A DNA stretch of 64,000 bases from Paraburkholderia antibiotica (GTDB lineage Bacteria > Pseudomonadota > Gammaproteobacteria > Burkholderiales > Burkholderiaceae). The notes under the pieces were generated by a model. The model saw nothing but the letters and a program-made list of their open reading frames with translations, was not told the DNA's origin and made no database searches. The stretch is taken from contig NZ_JABBFZ010000001.1 in NCBI RefSeq assembly GCF_012927125.1, positions 62,001 to 126,000 on the forward strand, in the 5' to 3' direction. A program made the position numbers and the translations under genes. Positions 31,143-42,495 of the stretch are shown here, one piece after another; the first letter of the stretch is position 1; the number at the start of each line of letters is the position of its first letter.

Positions 31143-32333
31143 ATGATCCATCACCCGTCCGCTGTTTCGAACTCCGCCGAGCAGGCGATCGCCACGCGCA
31201 TCGCCGCCGCGATGTCGACGCTGACACCGATTCACCGGCGCATGGGCGAGTACGTGCTGGCCAACCTGTTCCGCGCGGCGACGATGCGGATCGACGAACT
31301 GGCGAGCGCGGTCGGCGCGTCGGTGGCGAGCGCGAACCGCTTCGCGCGGGCGCTCGGATTCGACGGCTATCCGCAGTTTCGCGAGGCGCTGGTGCGCGGT
31401 TTCGAGGCGACGCTCGCGCCGGTCGAGCGGTTGCGCAGCGCGCAGGAATCGCTCGCGGCCGGCGACGATCTGATCGACGCGTCGCTCGAACAGGCCGCCA
31501 ATAATCTGCACGCGACCCGCACCACGATCGATCGCGCCACGGCCGATGCCGCCGTCGACGCGATCATCGCCGCGCGTCGCGTGTTCGTGGTCGGCTTCGG
31601 CGCGAGCGCGTTTCTTGCAGGTCTGATGGAGCACGGGCTGCTGCCGTATCACGACAACGTGCGATCACTAGCGCTGATCGGTGGCCCATCGCACTCGGCG
31701 CGGCAACTGGTGCTGTCGAACGAAGGCGATCTGGTGATCGGTATCGCGTTTCCGCGCTACGTCGACGACACGATCGAACTCGCGCGGCGTGCGTCGGCGC
31801 GCGGTGCACGGGTGCTCGCGCTCACCGACTCGCCTGGCTCGCCGCTCGCGCAATTCGCGGACCTCGCGCTGTATATCCGCACCGACCGGCGTCTGGCGTC
31901 GAATGCCGATTCCGCGGTGCTCGCGGTGATCGAGGCGCTGTGCGATGCGGTCGCGTATCGCGCGCAGCGCTCGGTCAAGGCGGCCGCCGAGGTCAGCGAG
32001 TTCTTGCTGCCGTGGCTTTTCGATGCGCAGTCCGGTTCGAGCGATGCGACGCGGGAGCCGGCGCAGGCTGCGCCGCGAGGCGCGCGTGGCAAGGAGACGA
32101 AAGCTAAAGACGCGAAACACGCGGCAGGCGCGCAGGCTCGAAACGCCAAAGCGGAAAACACCGCAGCCGCAGGCACTGAAACCAAGGCCACCACAGCCAG
32201 GACGTCGAAGACCGGCGCGCCGCAGGCCACCGCGCGCGAAGCACGACCCACCGACACGAAGCGCACCGGCGCAACCAGCGCCGAGTCCGCCAGCACCACC
32301 CGAACAACCCGCAATCCACACTCCAAACGATGA
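31143..32333 (+). CDS. MurR/RpiR-family transcriptional regulator
   Basis: The 396-residue protein has an N-terminal RpiR helix-turn-helix domain (residues about 15-90, with LASAVGASVASANRFARALGF). A SIS sugar-phosphate-type binding domain follows (about 125-265, VFVVGFGASAFLAG and ALTDSPGSPLA). Residues about 298-396 are an extra low-complexity Ala/Thr/Lys/Arg tail that is not part of the family. The stop overlaps the next start (ATGA). Its position suggests it controls the downstream peptide genes, although RpiR proteins usually sense phosphosugars. Confidence 0.9.
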   Translation: MIHHPSAVSNSAEQAIATRIAAAMSTLTPIHRRMGEYVLANLFRAATMRIDELASAVGASVASANRFARALGFDGYPQFREALVRGFEATLAPVERLRSAQESLAAGDDLIDASLEQAANNLHATRTTIDRATADAAVDAIIAARRVFVVGFGASAFLAGLMEHGLLPYHDNVRSLALIGGPSHSARQLVLSNEGDLVIGIAFPRYVDDTIELARRASARGARVLALTDSPGSPLAQFADLALYIRTDRRLASNADSAVLAVIEALCDAVAYRAQRSVKAAAEVSEFLLPWLFDAQSGSSDATREPAQAAPRGARGKETKAKDAKHAAGAQARNAKAENTAAAGTETKATTARTSKTGAPQATAREARPTDTKRTGATSAESASTTRTTRNPHSKR

Positions 32334-33325
32334 ACTCCAACGCAGTCATTGCCATTCACGGCGGGGCAGGGACGATTCTGCGCGCGTCGATGTCCGCCAG
32401 CGCCGAAGCCGACTATCACGCGGCGCTCAATGCGGTGCTGAGCGCCGGCCAGCGCGTGCTCGCCGATGGCGGCAGCGCGCTCGACGCGGTCAGCGAAGCG
32501 GTGCGTCTGCTCGAAGACTGCCCGCTCTTCAACGCGGGTCACGGCGCGGTCTACACCGCTGCGGGCACCCACGAACTCGACGCCGCGATCATGGATGGCC
32601 GCACGCTCGACGCCGGCGCGATCTGCTGCGTGAAGCGCGTGCGCAATCCGATTCTCGCCGCGCGCCGCGTGCTGGAGCACAGTGATCACGTGCTGTTCAC
32701 CGGCGACGGCGCGGAAGCGTTCGCGGCCGCGCAGGGACTCGAGTTCGTCGATAACAGCTACTTCGATACCGATGCGCGCTATCGCCAGTGGCAACTCGCG
32801 CGCGAACAGCAGCGTCCGATGCTCGATCACGACGGCGCATCGCTCGCGGCCGCCGCGGCTGCGCAGCGCAACGCCGAACCCACGCCGCACGAGCCGATCG
32901 ATCCGAACCGCAAGTTCGGCACGGTCGGCGCGGTCGCGCTCGATCGTCACGGCCATCTCGCCGCCGCGACCTCGACGGGCGGCGTCACCAACAAGCAGGT
33001 CGGCCGCGTCGGCGACACGCCGCTGATCGGCGCCGGCTGCTATGCCGACGACGCGACCTGCGCGGTGTCGACCACCGGCTCCGGCGAAATGTTCATCCGC
33101 ATGGTCGCCGCCTACGACGTGGCCGCGCAGATGACCTACCGCCAGCTCTCGCTGGAAGACGCCGCGCACGACGTCGTGATGAACCGCCTGCCGAAGATCG
33201 ACGGACGCGGCGGCCTCGTCGCCGTCGATGCGCAGGGCAACGTCACGCTGCCGTTCAACACCGAAGGCATGTACCGCGGTTTCGCGCGGCTCGGCGGAGC
33301 GCCAGTGACGTCGATCTACCGCTAG
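32330..33325 (+). CDS. iaaA: Isoaspartyl peptidase/plant-type L-asparaginase
   Basis: The 331-residue N-terminal nucleophile hydrolase is predicted to autocleave before Thr198 in KFGTVGAV and to release isoaspartyl residues from dipeptides or hydrolyse asparagine. The conserved GGAG start segment (residues 11-14), FNAGHGAVY and TTGSGEMFIR substrate loops are present. It begins within the regulator stop codon (ATGA) and precedes the gsi-like importer, as iaaA precedes gsiABCD in E. coli. Confidence 0.95.
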   Translation: MNSNAVIAIHGGAGTILRASMSASAEADYHAALNAVLSAGQRVLADGGSALDAVSEAVRLLEDCPLFNAGHGAVYTAAGTHELDAAIMDGRTLDAGAICCVKRVRNPILAARRVLEHSDHVLFTGDGAEAFAAAQGLEFVDNSYFDTDARYRQWQLAREQQRPMLDHDGASLAAAAAAQRNAEPTPHEPIDPNRKFGTVGAVALDRHGHLAAATSTGGVTNKQVGRVGDTPLIGAGCYADDATCAVSTTGSGEMFIRMVAAYDVAAQMTYRQLSLEDAAHDVVMNRLPKIDGRGGLVAVDAQGNVTLPFNTEGMYRGFARLGGAPVTSIYR

Positions 33326-33459
33326 CCGTTCGCATTTCGTCTTCAGGACGGCCAGCCGGTTCGCCGGCCAATCCTGCAGGCGTTTAGTTGTACTGCATTC
33401 CGCTTTATTCCGCCTTCTCGCCTTATTCGTTTGTCGCGTTCGAATTCAAAGGACTCACC

Positions 33460-35376
<1,917 letters not shown>

Positions 35377-35524
35377 ATTGTCGACCCCGGAGTCACCGCC
35401 ACCGCACTACCGCGCCACTGCATCGTCGTGCTCGAAAACTCCTGTAGTACCACGCAACACGAACCAACCATAACGACCCGGTCACACTTTCAACCTGTTA
35501 TCTCTCGCAGCCTGGAGCAACCTC

Positions 35525-37087
35525 ATGAACCTGCTGTTCCCGTCTTCTCCGTTTCGTTTGCGCGCGCTCGTCAGCGGCGGCGCGGTCGTGTTCGCGATGC
35601 TCGCGGGCAATCTGGCGCACGCCGAAACCACGGCCGTGATGGCCGTCGCGTCGACCTTCACGACGCTCGATCCGTACGATGCGAACGACACGCTCTCGCA
35701 GGCGGTGGCGAAGTCGTTCTACCAGGGGCTGTTCGGTTTCGACAAGGACATGAAGCTCGTCAACGTGCTGGCCGACAGCTATGAGGCGAGCCCCGACGCG
35801 CGCGTCTATACGTTCAAGCTGCGCCACGGCGTGAAGTTCCAGGACGGCACCGACTTCAACGCGGCGGCGGTGAAGGCGAACTTCGACCGCATCACCGATC
35901 CGGCGAACAAGCTCAAGCGCTACAACATGTTCAGCCGCATCGAGAAGACCGAGGTGATCGATCCGTACACGGTGCGCGTTACGCTGAAGACGCCGTTCTC
36001 GGCGTTCGTGAACGTGCTCGCGCATCCGTCGGCGGTGATGATTTCGCCGACCGCGCTGAAGAAGTACGGCAAGGACATCGCGTTCCATCCGGTCGGCACC
36101 GGTCCGTTCGTGTTCGTGAAGTGGGACCCGGCGGGCGATCTGACGGTGAAGAAGTTCGACGGCTACTGGAAGAAGGGCTACCCGAAGGTCGACACGATCG
36201 ACTGGAAACCGGTCGTCGACAACAACACGCGCGCGGCGCTGATGCGCACCGGCGAAGCGGACTTCGCGTTCCAGGTGCCGTACGAGCAGATCGCGCAATT
36301 GCAGTCGAGCCCGAAGGTCGACGTGATCGCGACGCCGTCGATCATCGCGCGCTACCTCAGCATGAACATGAACCAGAAGCCCTTCGACAATCCGAAGGTG
36401 CGTCAGGCGCTGAACTACGCGATCAACAAGGACGCGCTCGCGAAGGTCGCGTTCTCCGGCAATGCGGTGTCGATGGAAGGCGTGGTGCCGCAAGGCGTCG
36501 ATTACGCGACGAAGACCGGGCCGTGGCCGTACGACCCGGCGAAGGCGCGTGAACTGCTGAAGGAAGCGGGCTATCCGAGCGGCTTCGAAACCACGCTGTG
36601 GGCCGCGTATAACAACTCGACCTCGCAGAAGGTGATCCAGTTCCTGCAGCAGCAGCTCGCGCAGGTCGGCGTGAAGGCGCAGGTCGAAGCGCTCGAGGCG
36701 GGCCAGCGTGTCGCGAAGGTCGAGAGCGCGCAGGATCCGGCCACTGCGCCGGTGCGCCTGTTCTACACGGGCTGGTCGTCGTCGACGGGTGAAGCGGACT
36801 GGGCGTTGAGCCCGCTGCTCGCGAGCAACTCGTTCCCGCCGAAGATGGTCAACACCGCGTACTACAGGAACGACACGGTCGACAGCGACCTGAAGCAGGC
36901 GCTCGAAACCACCGACCGCGCGCAGAAGGCCTCGCTGTACGCCGATGCGCAAAAGCGCGTGTGGGCGGACGCACCGTGGGTCTTCCTGATCAAGGAGAAG
37001 GTCGTGTACGCGCGCAGCAAGCGTCTGTCGGGCGCGTACGTCGCGCCGGACGGCTCGTTCAACTTCGACGAGATCGCGCTCAAGTGA
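35525..37087 (+). CDS. gsiB: Peptide/glutathione ABC transporter substrate-binding protein GsiB
   Basis: The 520-residue periplasmic protein belongs to the DppA/OppA-type solute-binding family. The signal peptide is cut after about residue 33 (NLAHA/ETT). The domain contains [19 protein letters not shown] and [14 protein letters not shown], standard for cluster C binding proteins. It is preceded by TGGAGCAACCTC, a fair ribosome-binding site. It delivers substrate to the GsiC-GsiD pore. Confidence 0.93.
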   Translation: MNLLFPSSPFRLRALVSGGAVVFAMLAGNLAHAETTAVMAVASTFTTLDPYDANDTLSQAVAKSFYQGLFGFDKDMKLVNVLADSYEASPDARVYTFKLRHGVKFQDGTDFNAAAVKANFDRITDPANKLKRYNMFSRIEKTEVIDPYTVRVTLKTPFSAFVNVLAHPSAVMISPTALKKYGKDIAFHPVGTGPFVFVKWDPAGDLTVKKFDGYWKKGYPKVDTIDWKPVVDNNTRAALMRTGEADFAFQVPYEQIAQLQSSPKVDVIATPSIIARYLSMNMNQKPFDNPKVRQALNYAINKDALAKVAFSGNAVSMEGVVPQGVDYATKTGPWPYDPAKARELLKEAGYPSGFETTLWAAYNNSTSQKVIQFLQQQLAQVGVKAQVEALEAGQRVAKVESAQDPATAPVRLFYTGWSSSTGEADWALSPLLASNSFPPKMVNTAYYRNDTVDSDLKQALETTDRAQKASLYADAQKRVWADAPWVFLIKEKVVYARSKRLSGAYVAPDGSFNFDEIALK

Positions 37088-37188
37088 CGACCTGAGCACG
37101 CGGCGCGGCGCTCCCCTGCGCCGCGCCGTTGCTGCATCCGGATCCGCATCCGATTCCCCGTTGCCCGCATCCTTGCCGGATTGGTTTC

Positions 37189-38109
37189 ATGCTGAACTTC
37201 CTCGTCAAACGTCTTTTTGGCCTGCTGCCGACGCTTTTCATCGTCGCCGTGCTGGTGTTCCTGTTCGTGCATCTGCTGCCGGGCGATCCGGCGCGGCTCG
37301 CCGCCGGTCCCGAAGCGGACGAGGCGACCGTCGCGCTGGTGCGCGCCGATCTCGGTCTCGACAAGCCGCTGCCGCAGCAGTTCGTCCATTTCTTCTGGCG
37401 CATCGCGCACGGCGACTTCGGCATCTCGACGCGCAGCAAGCGGCCGGTCAGCCAGGAAATCGCCGAACGCTTCATGCCGACGCTGTGGCTGACGATCGTG
37501 AGCATGGTGTGGGCGGTCGTGATCGGCATGGCGCTCGGCATCGTCTCGGCGGTGTGGCGCAACCGCTGGCCCGACCGGCTCGGCATGACGCTCGCGGTGT
37601 CGGGCATTTCGTTTCCGGCATTCGCGCTCGGTATGCTGCTGATGGAAGTGTTCTCGGTGCAGCTCGGATGGCTGCCGATCATCGGCGACGGTACGTGGCG
37701 CGGCTACGTGCTGCCGTCGCTGACGCTCGGCGCGGCGGTCGCGGCGGTGATGGCGCGCTTCACGCGGGCCTCGTTCGTCGAGGTGATGCACGAGGATTTC
37801 GTGCGCACCGCGCGCGCGAAGGGCGTGCCGGAGCGGCTCGTGATCGTCAAGCACTGCCTGCGCAACGCGCTGATTCCCGTCGTCACGATGATGGGTCTGC
37901 AATTCGGTTTTCTGCTCGGCGGCTCGATTCTCGTCGAGGTCGTGTTCAACTGGCCGGGGCTGGGGCGCCTGCTCGTCGATGCGGTGGCGATGCGCGACTA
38001 TCCGATCATCCAGGCCGAAGTGCTGTTGTTCTCGCTCGAATTCATCATCATCAATCTGATCGTCGACGTGCTGTACGCGGTGATCAACCCGACCATCCGT
38101 TTCAAGTGA
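37189..38109 (+). CDS. gsiC: Peptide/glutathione ABC transporter permease GsiC
   Basis: The 306-residue permease has six hydrophobic segments and the DppB-type N-terminus [17 protein letters not shown]. The cytoplasmic ATPase-contact (EAA) loop [20 protein letters not shown] is near residue 203. Its length matches E. coli GsiC. ATG at 37189 is chosen over the upstream in-frame Pro/His-rich codons, which lack membrane character. gsiD follows seven bases later. Confidence 0.95.
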   Translation: MLNFLVKRLFGLLPTLFIVAVLVFLFVHLLPGDPARLAAGPEADEATVALVRADLGLDKPLPQQFVHFFWRIAHGDFGISTRSKRPVSQEIAERFMPTLWLTIVSMVWAVVIGMALGIVSAVWRNRWPDRLGMTLAVSGISFPAFALGMLLMEVFSVQLGWLPIIGDGTWRGYVLPSLTLGAAVAAVMARFTRASFVEVMHEDFVRTARAKGVPERLVIVKHCLRNALIPVVTMMGLQFGFLLGGSILVEVVFNWPGLGRLLVDAVAMRDYPIIQAEVLLFSLEFIIINLIVDVLYAVINPTIRFK

Positions 38110-38116
38110 GGCCCGC

Positions 38117-39022
38117 ATGAGCATCTCTGCAACCGAGGCGAATGCGGCGCGCGCCGCGATCGTGGAAAGCGCGATCCGCACGCCGTGGAGCGAGTTCTGG
38201 CGCAAGTTCCGCAAGCAGCATGTCGCGCTGGCCGCCGGCGTGTTCGTGCTACTGCTGATCGCGGTCGCGATTGTCGCGCCGCATATCGTGCCGTACGACC
38301 CGGAGAATTTTTTCGACTACGATGCGCTGAACGCGGGGCCGTCGGCCGCGCACTGGTTCGGCGTCGATTCGCTGGGCCGCGATATTTTCAGCCGTATCCT
38401 CGTCGGCTCGCGCATTTCGCTGGAGGCGGGCTTTCTGTCGGTGGCGATCGGCGCGGTGATCGGCACGTTCTTCGGACTGCTTGCCGGCTACTACGAAGGC
38501 TGGTGGGACCGCATCACGATGCGCGTTGCCGACGTGCTGTTCGCGTTCCCCGGCATCCTGCTCGCGATCGGCGTGGTCGCGATTCTCGGCAACGGCATGG
38601 TCAACGTGATCTGCGCGGTCGCGATCTTCAGCATTCCGGCGTTCGCGCGGCTCGTGCGCGGCAATACGCTGATGCTCAAGCAGCTCACCTATATTGAGGC
38701 GGCGCGCAGCATCGGCGCGTCGGACTGGACGATCATCGTGCGGCACATTCTGCCGGGCACGATTTCGTCGGTGGTCGTGTATCTGACGATGCGCATCGGC
38801 ACTTCGATCATCACCGCGGCGAGTCTGTCGTTTCTCGGCCTCGGCGCGCAGCCACCGACGCCGGAGTGGGGCGCGATGCTCAACGAAGCGCGCGCCGATA
38901 TGGTGACCGCGCCGCATATCGCGCTGTTTCCGAGTCTCGCGATCTTTCTGACGGTGCTTGCGTTCAACCTGCTCGGCGACGGTCTGCGCGATGCGCTCGA
39001 TCCGAAGCTGGATCGGCCGTGA
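38117..39022 (+). CDS. gsiD: Peptide/glutathione ABC transporter permease GsiD
   Basis: The 301-residue DppC-type permease has an N-terminal cytoplasmic stretch with [17 protein letters not shown], then six membrane segments. The EAA loop [19 protein letters not shown] is near residue 195. The segment [14 protein letters not shown] is typical of the DppC branch. Its stop overlaps a possible GTG start of the next gene (GTGA). Confidence 0.95.
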   Translation: MSISATEANAARAAIVESAIRTPWSEFWRKFRKQHVALAAGVFVLLLIAVAIVAPHIVPYDPENFFDYDALNAGPSAAHWFGVDSLGRDIFSRILVGSRISLEAGFLSVAIGAVIGTFFGLLAGYYEGWWDRITMRVADVLFAFPGILLAIGVVAILGNGMVNVICAVAIFSIPAFARLVRGNTLMLKQLTYIEAARSIGASDWTIIVRHILPGTISSVVVYLTMRIGTSIITAASLSFLGLGAQPPTPEWGAMLNEARADMVTAPHIALFPSLAIFLTVLAFNLLGDGLRDALDPKLDRP

Positions 39023-39060
39023 GCCAAGGCATGAGCATAGGCATAAGCAAGGACATCGGC

Positions 39061-40206
39061 ATGAGCCGTCATTCGCGCGAACAGGCGCCGCATATCGGCA
39101 CGTTGCCGGCTGGCCCGCTCGGCACGATCGCCGACGTGGCCGGCGTCAGCGTCGGTCATTGCACGCTGGCTGAAGGTGCGCTGCAAACCGGCGTGACCGT
39201 GATCCGGCCGCATCGCGGCGATCCGTTCGTCGACAAGGTGCCGGCCGCCGCGTCGGTGATCAACGGTTTCGGCAAGAGCATCGGGCTCGTGCAGGTCGAC
39301 GAACTCGGCACGCTGGAGACGCCGATCGCGCTGACCAACACGTTCGGCGTCGGCGCGCTCGCGCAGGCGCAGATCCGGGCGGCGATTCGCGCGAATCCGC
39401 GCATCGGCCGCGAATGGTCGACGGTCAATCCGCTCGTGTTCGAATGCAACGACGGTTATCTGAACGACATCCAGGCGCTCGCCGTTCACGAACAGCATTT
39501 CGACGCCGCGTTCGATGCAGCGAGTACCTACGTGGCAAGCGGCGCGGTCGGCGCGGGACGCGGGATGTCGTGCTTCGATCTGAAGGGCGGGATCGGCAAC
39601 GCGTCGCGCGTGGTGAACATTGCGGGAAGCGATTATGTGGTCGGCGCGCTGGTGCTCGCGAACTTCGGCCGCCTGCCGATGCTGACGATCGACGGCACGC
39701 CGCTCGGGCGAGTGCTGGCCGAACGCGCGAGCGCTGCTCGTGCCGAGGCTGCCGCTCACGCTGAAGCCAACGCTGAGGCCAACGCAACCAAAGCGCCTAA
39801 CGTAACCAACGCAACCACCGACAAACCCGAGCAAGGCTCGATCATCATGATCGTCGCGACCGACGCACCGCTCGACGCGCGCCAGCTGAAGCGTCTGTCG
39901 CTGCGCGCGGCGGCCGGTCTCGCGCGCACCGGCTCGGTGTATGGCCACGGCAGTGGCGATATCGCGCTGGCGTTTTCGACCGCGTACACGGTGCCGCACG
40001 GCGCGGACTTCGTCACGCTGCCGCCGCTCGTCGCCGATCACGGCCTCGACCCGCTGTTTCGCGCGTGCGCCGATAGCGTCGAACAGGCGATCGTCGATGC
40101 GTTGTGGAGTGCCGAATCGGTGACCGGTCGCGATGGCCATCGGCGGTTGTCGTTGCGCGACAGCGTGCCGGATCTGCTGCAGCTACTCGGGCGAGGCGCG
40201 CAATGA
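39061..40206 (+). CDS. P1-family aminopeptidase (DmpA-like)
   Basis: The 381-residue Ntn-type hydrolase resembles DmpA/BapA, which release N-terminal D- or beta-amino acids. Self-cleavage is expected before Ser260 in the QGSIIMIVATDAPL segment, giving alpha and beta chains. Residues about 221-257 before the site are an Ala/Glu/Asn-rich low-complexity insert. The ATG at 39061 is preferred (AAGGA seven bases upstream); ATG 39031 and GTG 39019, overlapping the gsiD stop, are in frame. The stop overlaps the next start (ATGA). Confidence 0.9.
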   Translation: MSRHSREQAPHIGTLPAGPLGTIADVAGVSVGHCTLAEGALQTGVTVIRPHRGDPFVDKVPAAASVINGFGKSIGLVQVDELGTLETPIALTNTFGVGALAQAQIRAAIRANPRIGREWSTVNPLVFECNDGYLNDIQALAVHEQHFDAAFDAASTYVASGAVGAGRGMSCFDLKGGIGNASRVVNIAGSDYVVGALVLANFGRLPMLTIDGTPLGRVLAERASAARAEAAAHAEANAEANATKAPNVTNATTDKPEQGSIIMIVATDAPLDARQLKRLSLRAAAGLARTGSVYGHGSGDIALAFSTAYTVPHGADFVTLPPLVADHGLDPLFRACADSVEQAIVDALWSAESVTGRDGHRRLSLRDSVPDLLQLLGRGAQ

Positions 40207-41036
40207 AAGTGCTCGTCTCCACCGATATCGAAGGCGTGGCCGGCGTTTTCCACGTAGAGCAGACGCGCGCGGGCAACGGCGAGTACGAAGCCGCGCGCCG
40301 CTGGATGACGCTCGAAGCGAACGCGGCGATCGAAGGCGCGTTCGCGGGCGGCGCGACCGACGTGTGGGTCAACGATTCGCACGGCGGCTTTCGCAACCTG
40401 CTGCCCGATCTGCTCGACCCGCGCGCGCGGATCGTGCTCGGCAAACCGCGCACGCTCGGCATGATGGCCGGACTCGAATACGGCGCGGCGCTCGTGTTCA
40501 TGATCGGCTATCACGCGAAGGCGCAAACGCGCGGGATCCTCGCGCACACGATCAACAGCTTCGCGTTCGCGCGCGTCGCGTTCAATGGCGTCGAACTGGG
40601 CGAGGCGGGCGTGTACGGCGCGCTGGCCGAAGAATATGGCGCACGGGTCGCATTGTTATCGGGCGACGACGTATTCGCCGAAGAGACCGCGCCGCGTTTT
40701 CCGGGGGCGCGTTTCGTCGTCACGAAGACTGCGACGGGGCAGGCGAGCGGCGTCACGCTATCGTCCGCGAGCGTGCGTGAGGCGCTGCATGCGGCCGCGT
40801 GCGAGGTAGTCCGCGCGCAGCTCGATGCGGGCCGTGCGACCGAAGCGACACGCGCACAGCCGCAGCCGGTCGAGTGCGAGCTGCGCGTGCAAACCAGCGG
40901 GCTTGCCGATCTGTTCTGTCAGTGGCCGACGCTGACACGCGTCGATGGCGTGACACTGCGCTTTGGCGCGGCGTCGGCCGAGCATGCGGTGCGGATGCTG
41001 AACTGTCTGTCGGCGATGTCGTTCATGCTGCGCTGA
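40203..41036 (+). CDS. M55-family D-aminopeptidase (DppA-like)
   Basis: The 277-residue metallopeptidase resembles Bacillus DppA, a self-compartmentalising zinc D-aminopeptidase. The metal ligands Asp8 and Glu10 (STDIEGVAG), His60 (NDSHGG) and His104 (IGYHAKA) are present, and a Glu near 133 (ELGEAG) completes the set. It is last in the locus, overlapping the P1 peptidase by four bases, so imported D-amino-acid or wall peptides are a likely substrate. Confidence 0.92.
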   Translation: MKVLVSTDIEGVAGVFHVEQTRAGNGEYEAARRWMTLEANAAIEGAFAGGATDVWVNDSHGGFRNLLPDLLDPRARIVLGKPRTLGMMAGLEYGAALVFMIGYHAKAQTRGILAHTINSFAFARVAFNGVELGEAGVYGALAEEYGARVALLSGDDVFAEETAPRFPGARFVVTKTATGQASGVTLSSASVREALHAAACEVVRAQLDAGRATEATRAQPQPVECELRVQTSGLADLFCQWPTLTRVDGVTLRFGAASAEHAVRMLNCLSAMSFMLR

Positions 41037-41099
41037 GCGGTCGAGCGGTTTGGCCTTTTGGGCGAACGAAGCCACATCTCCGGCCGATCGCGGCCCACT

Positions 41100-42080
41100 C
41101 TACTGCTGCAGCCGGCTCAACTCGCGCGCCGCATGATCGATCGCGTCGGCCACCGCGCCCGCATGCGACACCGGCGCGAGATGGCTCGATGCGACCGGCA
41201 CCACCTTCGCGCCGATCCGCTCGGCGATCGTCTTCTGTAGCGCGGGCGATACCGCGCGGTCCTGCGTTGTCAGCACATACCACGATGGCTTGTCTTTCCA
41301 GCCGATCTGATCGACCGGTTCGTCGAATGCTTTCGCCGCGATCGGCACCTGCGCGGCGGCGAGCACGCGCGTGACCATCTCGGGCACGTCGGCGGCGAGG
41401 TCCGCGCGATAACGCGCGCGGTCGAGCCACAGGAAGCCGTTGGCATCCTTGTTGATGCTCTGGCCGGCTGGCATCGGACCGCCGGCCTTCATCACGTCCA
41501 TCGCCGATTCATGCAGTTGCGGCGCGAGCGCGGCCACATACACGAGCCCCACGACGTTCGGCGCGTTCGCCGCCACTTCGGTGATCACGACGCCGCCCCA
41601 CGAATGGCCGACCAGCAGCACCGGACCGTCCTCACGCGCGAGCACGCGCCGCGTCGCGGCGACGTCGTCGGCAAGCGACGTCAGCGGATTCTGCACCGAA
41701 CTCACGTGATAGCCCTTGTGCTGCAGCTTCGCGACCACGCCATTCCAGCTCGATCCATCGACGAACGCGCCGTGCACCAGCACGATGTTATGCACCGGGC
41801 CGGCGATCGGCGCGGCAGCGGGCTGGCTGGGAGTCGGGGCGGAGGAGGACGCGGACGGAGCGGGCGCCATTGTCGGCGCTGGGGGTGTGTTGACCGGCGC
41901 GCTGGAATGATCGGGCGATGGCGGCGCGCCTGGCGTTTGTGCCGGCCCTTGTTCGACACCCGGCGCGGCGGCGGGTGCGATAGGTGGCGCCGAGGGCGCG
42001 GTTTGCGCGAGCGCGCTCGCACCCGCACCCGCGAAGCAGAGGCACAAAACGACGGCGTGGAGCGGACGTTTGGGCAACAT
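41100..42080 (-). CDS. Exported alpha/beta hydrolase with Pro/Ala-rich linker
   Basis: The 326-residue protein has a cleavable signal peptide (to about residue 26, ASALA/QT), then a 65-residue Pro/Ala/Ser-rich linker. The alpha/beta hydrolase domain starts at about 97 (HNIVLVHGAFVDGSSW). The nucleophile elbow is GHSWGG and the C-terminal catalytic His is in SSHLAPVSH. It resembles HNL/esterase-type small hydrolases; the substrate is unknown. It is convergent with the DppA-like gene. Confidence 0.87.
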   Translation of the reverse strand: MLPKRPLHAVVLCLCFAGAGASALAQTAPSAPPIAPAAAPGVEQGPAQTPGAPPSPDHSSAPVNTPPAPTMAPAPSASSSAPTPSQPAAAPIAGPVHNIVLVHGAFVDGSSWNGVVAKLQHKGYHVSSVQNPLTSLADDVAATRRVLAREDGPVLLVGHSWGGVVITEVAANAPNVVGLVYVAALAPQLHESAMDVMKAGGPMPAGQSINKDANGFLWLDRARYRADLAADVPEMVTRVLAAAQVPIAAKAFDEPVDQIGWKDKPSWYVLTTQDRAVSPALQKTIAERIGAKVVPVASSHLAPVSHAGAVADAIDHAARELSRLQQ

Positions 42081-42495
42081 GTTGAAGCTCCGCAGGCAGA
42101 GAGTCGACTACGGGACCATACCGAAGCGCCATCCCGCTGACAATCACAATCCGCGCGCTTAAGTGCGGCGCAGAACCAACGCGGGTCGCCCCGAATGTCG
42201 GGGGAATATCGGCCGGGGTAAAATCTTGGGTTCGCCGGGGCGGACCACGGGTCCCGACGGGTAATGCGGCACAAAAAGGGCAGAAAAAGGGGCGCAAAGC
42301 CGGTTGCAGGATGGGCTGTAAGAATCGCCGCAAGAAAGCCCCTGGAAGAGTTGCAAGCAGGGAATCCGCGAGCCGGCCGTCGTAACTGGCAGTCTCAGGC
42401 GGGCAGTAGCAGGCGAGCGATTCCAACCAACGATATCGAACAGGCAGTCTCCACACAGCGGTCGCCAGCGCGCGATCTCCACACAGCAGGGCGCA
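42081..42495. other. Intergenic region before the amino-acid permease
   Basis: No gene is visible in these 415 bases. Two copies of TCTCCACACAGC lie at 42448-42459 and 42476-42487, shortly before the permease start. They are possible operator repeats or chance. GGAGTTGC-rich sequence occurs at 42340-42365. Confidence 0.3.
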
